Positions 23,237 to 36,190 of a stretch of DNA of 64,000 nucleotides are shown here, in pieces; position 1 is the stretch's first letter; every line of letters begins with the position of its first letter. The stretch is taken from contig JAPXFQ010001673.1 of NCBI GenBank assembly GCA_028564705.1, positions 750,478 to 814,477 on the forward strand. The letters are read 5' to 3'. The notes under the pieces were generated by a model. The model was not told the DNA's origin. It saw nothing but the letters and a program-made list of their open reading frames with translations, and did not search any database. The stretch is from Apricaphanius iberus (taxonomy: Eukaryota; Chordata; Actinopteri; Cyprinodontiformes; Aphaniidae). Position numbers and translations under genes: made by a program.

Positions 23237-25749
23237 AGAAGCCATAAGAAGTTCTGTTTATAGTTATCCACAAGCCTCGAAAGGGATATAGCAAACGTGG
23301 AAGATGGTCAGATGGTGGTTGCAGTTAAAAAAGTTCCTTCTGACACTAATACATATATATATATACTTTACTGTACAATGATGTTTGATCATCTAAATAT
23401 ACTTTTCTCCAAAAATGTGCCAAGACACAGCTGTGTGTAATCTAATGGAGAGGTTACTCAGTATTGGTATTGAGTGGGTGCATAATATGCAGTGAGGTGA
23501 GGACATTTGAACCTTGTGAAATAAGGACAGCAAGGAAGCCACTTAAGTCCGGGAAATTCAAGACTAAACTTAAATTCTTTAGGAAGCTGAAACTTGCTCC
23601 AAGTTATTTTCCCTCATGGAGAAACTTTTTCAATGGGTTGGGACAGCTTAAACTGATCTGTCAGAAGAAAACCAGGTGAATGGCATGAGCCTATTCCAAA
23701 GCCAACTTGATATAGTCTTGTTGCAGTCCAGTAGTGGAGTTGCTTCTTGTTAGAGAATGATGTGCATTCAAAGCAGATATTTATGTCAAAATTATCATTT
23801 CAGTTTTGTTCTTTAAGGGGTAATTCTTTTTTTTTTACCTGGACCTTATTTTTTTTGCATTTATTACATTAATTTACTCACCGAGACCAGTTTGGAGCCA
23901 CTTGGAGTGCTTCGGAGGAAGTTTATATCCGGTTGCAATCAGTATATATCCATATAATGGGAGGCGTGGGGGCAGACGAAGTGCCATCTCTAAATAAGGC
24001 TTTATCTGCCCCAAAACTCCTTAACTTAACCAATGTTCTGTTATAATTAGTAAGCTATATTCCCCTGTGAGTTCGGATTTCTATGGTTTCATGCTGTCCT
24101 CGGGTAGCAACCAATCTTTTGCTGCCTGTCACATTTCTACAGTGGATGAAAAAAATAATTTCCTGGCCTTTTCTCATGTTCAAAAAATATATATTTAAAT
24201 TAGTAAGTGAACATAACTTAATTTTTGATAGTTTAGTGCAATTTCACTGCTAATTATAGGAGGGAATTTAGTTAAAATTTGACTGTTAAGATAACTCCAT
24301 AAGAACAGTTTTTGTAGTGTGTATTTAGGTATGTGCAGCGATTATTCAACACAAAGTTTTTCTCAGGCTAAATTAATTTCATAGAACTGCTGAATTAACC
24401 CAAATAAGTAATCTTTCATCCACAAAGTCCTCTATACACACTCATTGCACAATACTCCACTGCAGAAGAAAAGCATGTTGAAGATGTTTAGACTGCAGCA
24501 ATAATTTCCAGCAAGCCATGGAAAACCTGTAGAAAATGGTTTGGCCAGATGACGCCAACGCTAAACTGTTTGGGTTTCAGTTATATACCTTTAGGACATG
24601 TGCAAATAACCACAAAAATTCAATAACATGAGTAAAGCTTGCTGGTGGGAAATCATGGAGTAGGTCTTACAGCACATGGTATTGGCAGACTTCATATAAC
24701 CGAAGAAAACAATTAATGGGTAAATGCACTGGGTTATTATTGACAAGAATCTGAAGATGAAACATGAGTGTTTTTCCAAGCAAGACTATAGTCGCAACTA
24801 CACAACAAATGGGAACTCTTAATTGGTATTTCGAGAAAAAAAAATCTTGCAAGAATGACCAAGTCAATAACCTGAATTGCATCCACTTTCCAAGCTATGG
24901 GAAGAGCTAAAGATTAGAGCGTATAAACAGGACCTAATAAATTTCAACAGAATTGAAATTAATCCTTTTTTTTCACGAGTTGAAAACGTTTTTGCCTGTG
25001 TCAGTCACAGATTTTCTTCGATTAAAAAAAATAATTTCAATCTCATACTTCACCTCTTTATTGAAGAACAGGGTAGAAATTCCACAATTATACAATATTT
25101 TCAATTTTTTTGTGACTATTACAATAGGCTGCAAGTAAACTTGCCAGGGGAAAGTGAGACTAATGAGGATGAAGATAGGTATGCTGAAAGTACAGAGACA
25201 CTGATCTCTAGTATGAAGATAGATTGCAAGTGTGATTTCTCTCCTACAGTTCATTGAACGGTATGTAGAATGAGGCCTCTAAAACTGGAGGAAAATTTGT
25301 GAAAATCATTATTAAACAAGACACAAAAGGTTAGCTGTAACAGTAGACTATGACCAGAGTATTATATGATTCTGATGTCTATTTTGCTGCAACCAACATT
25401 CAATTTATCTTAGTTAAACTATAAAGAATCACAATAAAATCATGATGAATGGCCCTTTAAGGTATTCATTTCCAAAGCTTGCTCCAAAATGCTACACTTT
25501 TCCCTAGAGACAAAGACTTCCCCATTAAACTTTCTTTCAAATGTGTTGCAGACTGATGAAGCTGCTAGATATATGATATTGAAATAGAAAGAAACTCATA
25601 TGGTACAATGTGCAAAAAGCCTCAAAAATTGAATATAATTTATAAAACTTCCATTAGAATAAGTTTAATCTATTTTGGACATAAAACACTATATACTGTA
25701 AATTTTTTGTTGCCTATGGCGGGAAACATCTCATGTAGGGATCAGTATG
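23237..25749. other. No gene recognised; weak Tc1 remnant at about 24440-24640
   Basis: No supported gene. GTTTGGCCAGATGACGCCAA followed by CTAAACTGTTTGGG at about 24539-24574 resembles the Tc1-like segment before the second catalytic aspartate, so a very old transposase remnant is likely there. A TA repeat lies near 23352. Confidence 0.4.
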
Positions 25750-26097
25750 AAGCTTGGTTTATGCTTGACGCATCCTCGAGGTCTACACGGCTCCACGGCC
25801 AAAGTACGTCATTTCAGTGCGTTCCAGAGGAGACCCTAGTTTCCGCTTCGCGCACCTGGGAAATTGTATCTCCTTTTTTGTCTTTTTTCCTAACACGGCA
25901 TAAAAGTTCTTCCCCTTTGTTTAAGCTCATGGGTGTCTCCATGTTGTAAACAACAGTGATTTCTACTTCTACCATCGTGCAGTGTTGTATGCATGCTGTA
26001 GAGGCCTACACCGCCCCCTACAGTCTTCAAGAATATTGGTTCTTAGCAGAGACAAGCTGCAAAAAGTGTAAACATGCGTCAAGCATAAACCAAGCTT
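25750..26097. mobile_element. Short inverted-repeat element (MITE) with perfect 22-bp ends
   Basis: AAGCTTGGTTTATGCTTGACGC at 25750-25771 is perfectly inverted at 26076-26097. The 348-bp length, lack of coding capacity and perfect ends mark a miniature inverted-repeat transposable element. No target duplication is obvious. The frame at 25608-25949 crosses the left end and is discounted. The end motif AAGC(T/C)T(G/A)GTTTATGCTT is shared with the element at 40658-41232. Confidence 0.7.
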
Positions 26098-27266
26098 TAC
26101 AGAGGCTCAGAGAAGCCTCTGACTGAAGTCACTGTCTCAGGAACAGGATTCCAACAGCTGTCCATATTTTTTTTATTAAGTTATTATTCTTTAATACTTT
26201 GAGTATTAAATATTATTGAAAATTGAGTGCATTTGTCTCTCATTGATGTGATAAAGATATTTTTTGTTGTTATTCTCCAATGACCATGAAAACCTAAATT
26301 TCATAAAATGGGTTTTAATCTCTCACCTATTTTTCTCTCCCTTTTTCATATGCTTCCTCTACTTGTTTCTATCTGTCTTAGGTATCCGTTTCAGTTTGAA
26401 GGATTCTTTCCTCATATGCCTATCTTTACATGTAGTCATTGCAGTTTTTTTCTTTTTTTGAGTACCTCATTAGTTTCACTTCTGGTTTGAGTCCTTTGAG
26501 TGTGATCATAATGAGTCCTCTGGGTTCTTGTTGTTCTTTATCATTTCTGTTCCTTGTCAGTCCATCTGTCACATCTACCTATTATACTGGTTAAATTGTG
26601 TCTGTGTGCTGTCCTTGCATTATTTTAGACACTCCAGATGTATTCGAATATCAGGGGGTTAAAGTTTCATTTTATTGGGCCTGCTGGTTGACCTCACTTC
26701 ATCTTCTTCATATGTGACCTCTTTAAGGGTACTGCAACAAAATTAGCTATGCCTTTTTAATGAGTATGAATAATCATAGGGCAACAATTTAAATGGAGAA
26801 CTATTGAGCAACAAAATCCTTTTTTCATCACTTGTATTTATTCCGAAGTTTGTAGAAAGTGTCCAGATTCAGAATTAATGTTTTTGACACTATTTTCTGA
26901 ACCAAAAAGCATCTGTGTTGGTGCAGCTTAGGACAGTCTGTGGTTTTAAGGGGTCCTCGGCAGATTTTCATCCAGGTAGCCTCAAAAAACTGTATTTTCT
27001 TTACACTTAAACTTGTATATGCAGTAAATCATCCACATAATCATTTCTGTCATAGTTGTAGTCCATTACTTTGCATATTTTTGTCCATGGTATTTGGGTT
27101 AAAGTAGTGATGTTCATAAAATGGTCTAGAAACTCTCAAAAGCCTCTCTTTACTTCAGGGGTGAATACCAGGTGAACAAAAGATCTGCTGGTTTCCTTCT
27201 ACTTTCAACAAAGTTGTGAATAGTTTATCCTTTCTATGACTAGAAAAAGTTTGTTTTGGTTGTATA
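26098..27266. other. No gene recognised
   Basis: Pyrimidine-rich and AT-rich non-coding sequence; no supported gene or repeat. Confidence 0.45.
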
Positions 27267-27730
27267 CAGTGGGGCAAAAAAGCATTTGGCAGCCGCTGAT
27301 AGTGCACATTTTCCCACTTAAAAAGATGAGAGAGGTCTATAATTTTCATCATACATTAGGTAAACTCCAACTATAAAAAAACTCCAGGAAATTATATTGT
27401 ATTATTTTTAAAGAAATTATTTGTATAATGGTACAAAAAAAGTATTTCAAGGTTCAGGAGTGGCCTAGCCAATCGGAACACCTAAATCCTATAGAGATTC
27501 TGTGGAGGAAGTCAAAGTCAATACATCACAGCTCTAGAAAAGATCTGTATGGCAGAATGGGTCAAACTACCAGCTACAGAGTGTGCAAACCTGGTGAAGA
27601 ACTTTAGGAAATGTTTGACCTCTGTAATTGCCAACCAAGGTTACATTACATTACAAAGTATTGAGGTGAAATTTTGTTATTGTTTAAATACTTATTTTCT
27701 GCAATCTTATATAAATAAATTATTCAAAGG
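27267..27730 (+). mobile_element. Internally deleted Tc1-like element
   Basis: After a TA, the left end starts CAGTGGGGCAAAAAAGCATTT, the same terminal repeat as the element at 48812. At about 27430 it jumps directly to the 3' part of the transposase gene (TTCAAGGTTCAGGAGTGGCC, then CCTATAGAGATTCTGTGGAGG), so roughly the first two thirds of the gene are deleted. The right side fades within the terminal repeat near 27730. Confidence 0.7.
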
Positions 27731-27890
27731 TCCCATTCACTCATTTTTCAATGAGTTTCTTACGGTCTCTAGAACTGTTATGCCTTAAGAGTTGTTCTTT
27801 TGAGGCAAAGGTGCTCTCTCAGTCTGGTTTCAGGAAGTTGCAGTTTGTCAGAGGAATGGGTGGGGGAAACGTCAGAATAATAAGACTAGT

Positions 27891-28265
27891 GGTGCGTTCT
27901 CACCGCCTAAAACAATAGCGGCAATATTGCATGTAAACTCCATAGTTTAGGCTGTCAGAGGGACGTCAAAGTCTCTGTTGTGCTTTGGCCATGTCAATTT
28001 ATTAAGCCTTTCCTGCGTTTTAAACTTCATAGCGGCAAAAGCGAGCAATGCAGAAATTCAGTTAGCTGAGCTTTCACCAGCGCCACCTGGGCATCAACCA
28101 ATCAGTGTCTCACTGTAGTAATGTCGTCTGACGTGAACATTGTCTAGCCAGTCATGATCCGCCATTGTTTAAAACATCCAGTACAGAAAGGCCCGCCCAT
28201 GCTCTTTGCAAGTTTCAGCCTAAAAATGTTTGTGTCTGTTTTTGATGCCATAAAGCATGCAGGTT
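27891..28265 (+). repeat. Short non-autonomous DNA element, copy B
   Basis: This copy aligns by eye with 297-686 over its whole length, starting GGTGCGTTCTCACCGCC and including AATGCAGAAATTCAGTTAGC and AGAAAGGCCCGCCCATG. The right inverted end preserved in copy A is degraded here. Confidence 0.55.
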
Positions 28266-29455
28266 GAATGGATTGTAACTCAGTATTATTCACAGTATGC
28301 AAACATCTTGTCTATAATTACCTCACAACAATGCAACTCTTTTGCGTCTTTTGATCAAATAATTAAATTAACTTACTTCACTAACGGTGTTCCAAGACAG
28401 ATTCCAACATTTCCTTCAACAGCTAATTTCTTTGGGGTAAGAAAATGTGATGCTGATGTGATTTATCCATAAATAAAAAAAAGCTTGACAATGTTCTTCC
28501 ATGCTGTTAAGTTGCTAACATTTAGCCACAGCTTCTAGCTTCTATAGAGAGGTGCTCTGCTCTTTTCAGACTGCAAATTCAGCCTGCCAGTGGGCGGGCG
28601 CTAGAAAAGTTAGGCAAGAATATGATTACTAATTTTCCCTGTGACATAGAAAGGACTGACTTGCTTGAGGATGGAGAAAATGTTAAAATTCAGCATGCTT
28701 ATGCAACTCAGAGTGACCGACTGACCGACTCCCCGTGTGACTCACGTGCACAGACTATTTTTACCTTTTTTTTCTTCGTCTTTGTAACCAAGTTTCCCAG
28801 TTGAACAACAGCCTCTGATCGTGGGCTTTTAAGTAGGATAAATCCCTATTTCTCCTTTTAAATCTGGGTTGGAGCCGATTTTAGATTGCTATGCATGCAT
28901 GCTTCTTTGAACGGTCTTGTTAATTAGTGTTGTGTTAGAGTTATTGTGTTTCTTTTAGTGGTAAGCAAGCAGTGTGTTGATTGTGTGTTAATTTTTACGT
29001 TTATTCTGTGTTGATCCACCACCGGAGCATTTTTGTATGATTGAGCTCAGGACAGATGTTAGATTTCCATTCTGCCTCTGCCTTTACGATCCTGTGTCCT
29101 GTGACCGTGTGGTCTGTTCAAATCACTGTTATCGATAAGTGACCCCCCCTTCCTCTTGTCCGGGGCCTTGTATGCCCACACGTGTATGGCGTGAGCATTG
29201 GTCATTGTTACTTCCCATAATCCACCATGTTTGTAGTTTGTTTACATAGCACTGTAACTTAGCCATTTGGCTTAGCCATTAGCAGGAACCGAATTAGCCG
29301 AGACTGAACTCAATTAGTTGTTTTGTGTGAACAACTTTAGTTCTTAAATCATTTAAACTGAGTCAAATCTCTCTGCTTCTTTTATTGTGTGTGTTTCAAT
29401 ACATCAGTCAAAGGGCTCACCTTTCAGAAAGACTGATTACCTGGTTTAAAATGTA
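28266..29455. other. No gene recognised
   Basis: Non-coding sequence. No supported gene or named repeat; the palindrome ATGCATGCATGC occurs at about 28892. Confidence 0.4.
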
Positions 29456-31186
29456 CTCTTTAAGCGCCCTGATCGCAATATTGCGACAGGCAATATTGCT
29501 ACCTTTAACGGGCCACAGCTGCAGCTATGGCTGCTAATTTAATTACTACTTTACATCAGGAGATGGCGGACATCTGTAACTTTAATTTAAGCCACATTTT
29601 TGGGTGTGTTACCATGGAAACTTTAGGAGTAAATCAGCTTTTTGTGTAGCTCCGCGAGTGAAAGAGACAGCATGCAGATGCTGTGGTCACAGCATAGAGA
29701 GTGAGTTTTAGAAAGATAAAACTTTTGATGCCGAGACGTCTGAGTTCCCAACCGGGAAGTATTGGCTTATTCAGATTCTGAAGAGGAATATTTAGCCTAC
29801 GCTCTGATCAGGATGTTCAGTTGTCTAGGGAGAAAGAAAGCGAAACTCAAGCAGCGCACAGCAACAGCAGCAACAGGTGTGATGCTGTTTGTCACGTTCT
29901 CCCGCTGGGAGAAAGGTATGTGATCGGGTAGCAGGGGTGGTCATAACAATGCTAATCGTGAAAAGAAGCAGGAATGTAAAAATCCGTGGAAATAGCAGCA
30001 GACGCGGTGGAAAACAGACTGCTAATAAGCTGGTAAACAGCAGTGAAGTTCACTTTCCCGCTGCAAATGACGATGATGATGATGGGGAGGTATGAGGAAG
30101 AGTTTAATCAAGAGCATCAATAGTGAATCAGACAATTTCATGAGCCTGTTGGCTATTTTGGAGATGGATCTGTAAAGTTCTGGGCCTAATAATTTCCTTT
30201 CTGTTGTTTTATTTAGTGGATAGACTAATGGAGCCTCATAACAAGGGAAAGGAAAATGTCAGTAAATAACAAAAATTCATATGTAGAAAAATATACAGTC
30301 CTGTATAGAAAAACTAAAATAATAATATTCTAAATAACGTAAGTTTTAAACAATGTAAAAAAGATACACGTCTGTAAAAGTATTCCAAACCAATATTGAC
30401 AATGCGGGATCATGTCATAATATGCAAATTAGATGTGTGAATTTGCTCCAATCACAAACTTTGGATCATGCTGAAGATTTTTCTCATTTACAGTATACCT
30501 TTATCTATAACCATAATAAAGCTAAAACATTTTGAATTTTGAATAGCTAGGTCTCTTAGTAGCTAGGAGGCAGGTTAATGTTAGTAGCTATGCTGCTTTA
30601 GACTAGGCTGTTGGAGGACATTATTAGAAACAGTTCCTACTATCTCTCCTATTTCTCGCCAACTGCATGATGTGTTGTCAGTTCAAGCGCTAACCTGTTT
30701 TCTCTTAGTCTCTTCTTATAGTAGGTGCTCCTGACCCGCCCTGCTTGACGACCCTGACTAAGATGACATTGCAGTGACGGAAAGTTCTCCACGTCCTGCA
30801 ACAAACTTTTGCATCAGTTCTGTTGCTCTTTCTGTGTCTCTGTTCTGTATCTCTGTTCTGTATTCTCCAAACCACAGACGGTCTCGGCAGATGACCGCTT
30901 GTGCTGAGCCTGGTTCTGCCAGAGGTTTCTTCCTGTTAAAAGGGAGTTTTTCCTTTCCACTGTCGCTCATGCTTGCTCAGTGTGAGGGATTGCTGAGAAT
31001 TACACGACGCAATCTTCTGTGGTTCTCTAATTTCTACATTAAACATTGTATTGTAATAACTCTTCTTGTAAAGTGCCTTGAGAATACATCTGTTGTGAAA
31101 CGGCGCTATATAAATAAATTGAATTGAATTGAATTAGTGATATAAAAAATTAACATTTTACAGAAAAAACCCTGGTGCCTAAAGAG
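29456..31186 (+). mobile_element. Candidate piggyBac-like element with nested LINE-type tail
   Basis: The left edge CTCTTTAAGCGCCCTGA and the inverted right edge (CTCTTTAGGCACCAGGG on the minus strand) agree at most positions. The right edge is followed directly by TTAA, the piggyBac target; the left flank is TGTA, perhaps a decayed TTAA. Inside, at about 29764-29830, one frame reads an acidic string followed by EYLAYALIRMF, which resembles the acidic N-terminal region of piggyBac-type transposases. No complete transposase is present. A LINE-type tail sits inside at about 30740-31136. Confidence 0.35.
30740..31136 (+). repeat. LINE/SINE-type repeat with ATTGA-rich tail
   Basis: This is a common teleost interspersed repeat: TTTCTTCCTGTTAAAAGGGA followed by GTTTTTCCTTTCCACTGTCG, later AAGTGCCTTGAGAATACATC and a 3' end of ATAAATAAATTGAATTGAATT. 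The short tandem tail is a hallmark of retroposed non-LTR sequence. The overlapping frames 30774-31127 (+) and 30758-30970 (-) lie entirely or mainly inside it and are not genes. Confidence 0.7.
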
Positions 31187-32997
31187 TTAATATTACTTTA
31201 TATAAATCCAAATTTATATGAAGTTGGTTCCCCATTTAAAATGACTAAAAATTTTCATAAATAATTTCCTGAGTTGCGATTTACAGCCAGATAACATAGA
31301 ATTCCCCAACAACTGTATAATCAATGAAGCACTGCTTTGGTTGTGGCCACTACTGGCATGGGGGAACACAATAGCTCTTTAGCTCACGTAACCTCACTGA
31401 CTAGCTTTCTGAGCAGAACCAAAGCAGACCGTTAAGTTCTCCTGTGAAAATATTGCCAATGGAAATATCCATTTGCAGCAAAACAAATGCCCCCTTCACA
31501 GATAGCCTGTAGCTTTGACACCTGGTTTATGCAGTCTACAATTAAGACACTTACTCTAAATAATGACTTTCTATGGATCAACTTTAAAGTAGCAATAGCC
31601 TAAACCATGACACTGCCACCACCATGTACTACAGATGGATTTTCCCACTGGATTTTATAACTTTTCTCTAAACTCTCATTTAAAACAGACTCGTGATTCC
31701 TATTTTCAGCAGATTAGCTTGGAAGTTATTCAAAAGTTTCTTTTACGTAATTTTTATACACCAAGAATGCTGTTTCATAGTCTTTATTATATCAATACAA
31801 AAAAGTAGACAGTTTCAAAAGGAGAAAGACATACTAAAAAGCTACAATTTATGATGTATTTTAACTCGTCACTGCATGTTATCAAGGAGCTCTGGCATTT
31901 TTTAAACATATTTACCTCACTGAGCATCTTGTTTTAAATCTGGACATGATCGTCTCATTATTTCCAGCATGAAGAAGAATTTGTATAATATAGCATGGTG
32001 CTTTTTGATATCATGAGAGTCATCGTTTGAGAAGATTCTCGAATCATCTATCACTTGAGTATAATTACAGAGGAGATTACACATTTGCCTCTCACGCATC
32101 TTTAAAGGGCACTAGGCCTAATCCACAGTAGTGACACTTCCGTAAGGACATTGCTTACTATTTGCTCTTAATCATTTTAATTTTAACTTTGGCCCTGTCT
32201 GAGTGATGCTCAGGAACAGTCTGAGTAAGCATAAACCAGTAGTAATCTTTAGCTGAAACTCCCAGGAAAACAAAGATTTTATTCAATCTGGATTGGGGCA
32301 CATATTCACACTACCTTGTTGCAGTTTAGCTCCTTTAAGGAAAAGCTGTGAAAATAAATTGCCAATCACAAATCAGCTCATGCTTTTCATCGAGAGCGAA
32401 AAGCAACAAGAATAAAGTGCCTGGCTAAATTTTTCACACTTACTATCAGTGTCACATAGAAATCTGTTATTTGATTTTTTAAATTGTGAATTTTAATTTT
32501 TTTAAATCTAAAATTCTAGCTTTGGCTCTATGTTTAGTTTAACTGTCCAGCAGGTAGGTGCCTTCCATCTCTGTCAAGACTTTTACAGCCACTAAAAGGT
32601 TGGAATGCTCTGTATTTTGCTCCCTATATCAATCCAGCCACTCGTAGGGCTTTTCCACCAAAAAACAACCAATGAATCTTAGGTTGGTGCTGGTGTTGGA
32701 GCCACTGCTTAGTTCTTAGCTGGTTCTCTCAAAGATCCAGTTGATTTTCCACTGATGCGGGGGGCTAGTTGGTGCTGTGTAATGTCATCTAGAGTGTTGC
32801 AACACAATGGTATACACACACATGGAGACAGGAAAAAAGGAAACATGTGAACAGAGAGAGATTTTAACAATGGCCAAGGTCATCTTACCGTTAAAAGCAG
32901 AAACTCTAAGACTGGTTGGACCACCAACTTATTTTTTCATTCTATACTTGCTAATTAAATTGGTGGTTGTGTTTTTTGCCTCGCTATGCTAAGTTTA
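31187..32997. other. No gene recognised; reverse Tc1 scrap at about 31590-31700
   Basis: No supported gene. CATGACACTGCCACCACCATG at 31606-31626 is the reverse-strand trace of a Tc1-like glycine-rich segment. The remainder is AT-rich non-coding sequence. Confidence 0.45.
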
Positions 32998-34504
32998 GGC
33001 ATCTCTCCACGGTACGATTTGACTCGGCTCGGATCGACTCGCTCCGAGCCGATACTATTTTTCGTACCACCTCAGCTGTGGTTCCATCCGTGCTGAACTG
33101 GTACTGAAAAGCGATGTCAAGGTGGCTGTCGGTCACTGATTGGCGGGAGGGCGGAGTCACTGGAGAGTAACTTGACAGCGTCTTTTAATAACAAACCAAC
33201 CGCCATTTTGAAACCTCGCTACAGCAAGTGGATGTGTTTAGTATTTGCTGAAGAACAAAGACAATGTTAAAAACCAGTGATATATGATCCAAACTGAGTT
33301 TCAGCATTTCTGAGCTTGTAGGCTGAAGAGAAGATTCAGTGTGAGCTGGATGGAGCTGCTCGCTGTGAGAGGGTTATCAAGGAGGACCGGGAGCTGATCG
33401 TGGTTCATAGCCGATAGCTCTCACCTGCAGGCCGAAGCAGAGAAACGGAGAACGCCGAAGTCCTGAACTCGCTGTCTCGTACTCTCGGTGAGAAGCAAAT
33501 TTCATGCCGCTTGTAAATTTTATTCACAATATTAACCTATTCAGCTGCATATTATCTTCAGTATGACAGTTCTTTTTATTATCAGTTATCAAAATTAGTT
33601 CTGATGCATTTTTTTGTTTTTGTAAATATGAATGACCTACTTACATTTTCTGCAGCACAGTGAGACATTTGTTTCTATTCCTTAATTTTAAGTCTTAGTG
33701 TATGTTTTAAACGCACTGTAAGCATAATACTTTAAGAAAATATCTGCGATCCGTCTTCTTCTGATGGAGCAGAAGCAGGAAACTGGCTTACGGAGGGTGG
33801 AGATGACACGATGCCTTCAATCAAACCTTCCTGGGATGCTGCAGACTAAACCATGACCCACAGACATGTGCAACTGGACTTTTGTTTCTGAACTTTTTCG
33901 ATACCTGTCCAATAAAAATGTCCAAGCTATATGCTTGTATTATCATTTGCAGTTTCATTACACGCTGGTTTGGTGGAATAATTTTACAGTATTATATCTG
34001 GCATCAGGGTTCAGCAACATTTTATAAAATCTGATAGCAACATTTGCTCTGGCTGTTAAAAGTAAAAAAGTATTGCGCTGCTAAATAAGTAAACTGCATA
34101 CATTTGAAAGCTGATGAAAAGCCTAAGCCTACTCAAAGATGGGATATTATCTGTAAAACACATTGTAGTGGTGATGATTTAAAAAAAAAAAAACATTTTC
34201 AAAGCACACAGCTTTATTACAAAACATACATACAGTTGTAGTCCCAGTTGACGTGGGACTACAGAAATCCACGAACTGAGCAAAAAGCTCACGATTGCTA
34301 GTGAGGTCGCCATTGTTCTTCTTCCTCTCCGAGCCTTTGTTTATTTCCCGCTATGTAATCTGGCACCGCCCACCATATGACGGGCCCGCTCACTTCAGAT
34401 GCTCTGGTTTGTTGCAACTGTGAAGCAACACTTAACAAGTCGAGCCGTGCCGAGTTGCGTTACCGAAGTACTGGCTTTGCAAAAGGTACTAGTGGAGAGA
34501 CGCC
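32998..34504. mobile_element. Inverted-repeat DNA element, about 1.5 kb
   Basis: The left end GGCATCTCTCCACGGTAC is answered at the right end by GTACTAGTGGAGAGACGCC, and inside each end are matching CGGCTCGG/CCGAGCCG-type words (left 33020-33055; right about 34438-34452, in inverted sense). This end structure is familiar from fish hAT-like elements. No transposase frame is visible and flanking duplications are unclear. The small frames at its right end (34395-34666) are discounted. Confidence 0.5.
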
Positions 34505-34669
34505 TTTTCTGTAATCCAGCTGCCACACCTTGGTTACATAACCATTTTGGCGAGGAGAGAAAGTTGTTCTTATCAACCACAACGTATGGCCCTGCAAGGA
34601 GTTGGTGATAAGATAAGCACTCACCCAGCACACAGTTGCTGAGACCTGACATCGGGTTGATTTCACTTA

Positions 34670-35095
34670 AAAAGGTAGAGATCTTTGTTTTTTAAATGCA
34701 GGAAATTACATTGTATGGTTTTTAAATAATTTATTTGTATAATGGTGCAGAAAGTATTTGGTACCTACAAAATGCTGGCCGTCACAGACCTCTTTACTTC
34801 TACAAGAACCTGTTCGATCCTCCACTTATTACCTGCATTAATGGTACCTGTTTGACCTCCCTATCTGCATAAAAGACACCTATCCAGACCTTTAAACAAT
34901 CAGGCTCCAACCTCCACCATGGCCAAGACCAGAGAGCATTTTAAGGACACAAAGGGCAAGATTGTACATATATATAAGATGGGTCCATGCAAGAGCTCAC
35001 CTGGTGGGGTACACATGATCTTGAGAACGGTGTGGAATTAGAGCAGGGAATTGGTTGATGACCTAAAAAGAGCTGGGACCACACACCCTAGAAAC
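34670..35095 (+). mobile_element. Tc1-like transposon, 5' portion
   Basis: The sequence starts inside the left terminal repeat and continues through the untranslated region (ACCTGTTTGACCTCCCTATC) into the beginning of a transposase gene at CACCATGGCCAAGACC (about 34916). It stops resembling Tc1 after AGAGCTGGGACCACA near 35080. The matching 3' portion of a Tc1 lies at 38545-39265 on the same strand, so these may be two ends of one interrupted copy. Stops break the transposase frame. Confidence 0.65.
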
Positions 35096-35599
35096 TAATT
35101 CAGGCGATTTCATAAATACTGTTAGACTTTTTAATTGTAATTGTTGTTTTATTGAGCTCAAGGGACACACAAATTATGCTTTTTGATTCAATATATAATC
35201 ATGACTTGTCTGAATTTAAAATGATCAATTAATAAAAAAAAAATATTTCATTTTAAGTTCGATTGATGTAAAATACAACTTGATGACGTGTAAAGTGCCC
35301 ACAGTTTCCCTATTCTGGTCAAAAGTGGACCAGCACAGCACCTATTTAAGGCTCATCCAGTGTTGTGGAGAATGGTAATTAATTTTATGCTTAATTACTA
35401 TAGACTGTATATATTAATATACATTAATTAAATATATTTCCATTTACTCAGGATTTTGTTAGTGATAGCCTACTTTACTAAACAAAGATGCAACATTCTA
35501 TCTCTGCGGACGGTGGGTGAGAAGCTCTGGTTAGCTCGCGTTTGAGTGTACCGTAATTTGGTTTTAACGTGCACAGAGCAGGGCTGTTGTAATGGCGTG
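35096..35599. other. No gene recognised
   Basis: AT-rich non-coding sequence without a supported feature. Confidence 0.45.
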
Positions 35600-35830
35600 T
35601 AGTAACATTAGTCAGCTTTCTATCACCTGAGGAACATATCTAGGATTAAAGGACTTATGACACTAGGAGACCTAGAAAAACTCATCCATGCATTTATCTC
35701 TAGCCACATTGATTACTGTAACAGTATCTTCATAGGTCTACCTAAAAAATCTGACAGCTGCTGCTGATCCAGAATGCTGCTCCTTGTGTTCTCACTAAAA
35801 CCACAAAAGTAGAACACGTTTCCTTTTAGC
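35600..35830 (+). pseudogene. CR1/L2-type LINE reverse transcriptase fragment
   Basis: From 35631 a frame encodes LRNISRIKGL, then DLEKLIHAFISSHIDYCNS and FIGLPKKS. This is the stretch C-terminal to the catalytic motifs in CR1/L2-type LINE reverse transcriptases (the HAFISSRLDYCN-type motif). An in-frame TGA follows about 50 codons in, and a frame change is needed to keep the resemblance. It is a short dead fragment. Confidence 0.65.
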
Positions 35831-36190
35831 GACACCCCTGGAGTTTGGGCGGACGACCAGGGCGGTGACCTCTGAGGCCCAGGATCTCTGGTAGGCGAAC
35901 CGGAGGTCGACCCATGAGGTCGCGGAGGTCAGGGGGACGACCAGGTCGATGTCCCCTCATGGGACGATGATCTGGAGGACGACGGTCCCCTCTTGCGGAT
36001 GAGGCAGCGGCGGTTGGCTGGTCATCTGTAGAGGAGCGAGGTTGGTCTTCGGTGGCGACAGAGGGACCAGGTTGGTCCCCACGGACGGGGACGATGGAAC
36101 CTGGCCGGTGAAGCTAGGCCTGAGACTGGGTGCTCCGTGGCCGGCGGGCCTGTGACTGGGTGCTCCATGGCCGGTGGAATAATTCAAACA
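35831..36190. repeat. GC-rich, internally repetitive tract
   Basis: The stretch is far more GC-rich than its surroundings and holds overlapping short repeats, including two adjacent units of about 32 bp around 36118-36178 built on TGACTGGGTGCTCC(G/A)TGGCCGG. The minus-strand frame 35957-36187 is proline/serine-rich purely because of this repetition; I do not call it a gene. Confidence 0.4.

Noticed and set aside
22771..23271. 166-codon minus-strand frame
   Set aside because: Half of it lies in a LINE/SINE-type tail and it shows no domain.
35957..36187. Proline/serine-rich minus-strand frame with internal repeats
   Set aside because: The pattern follows from GC-rich tandem DNA repeats.
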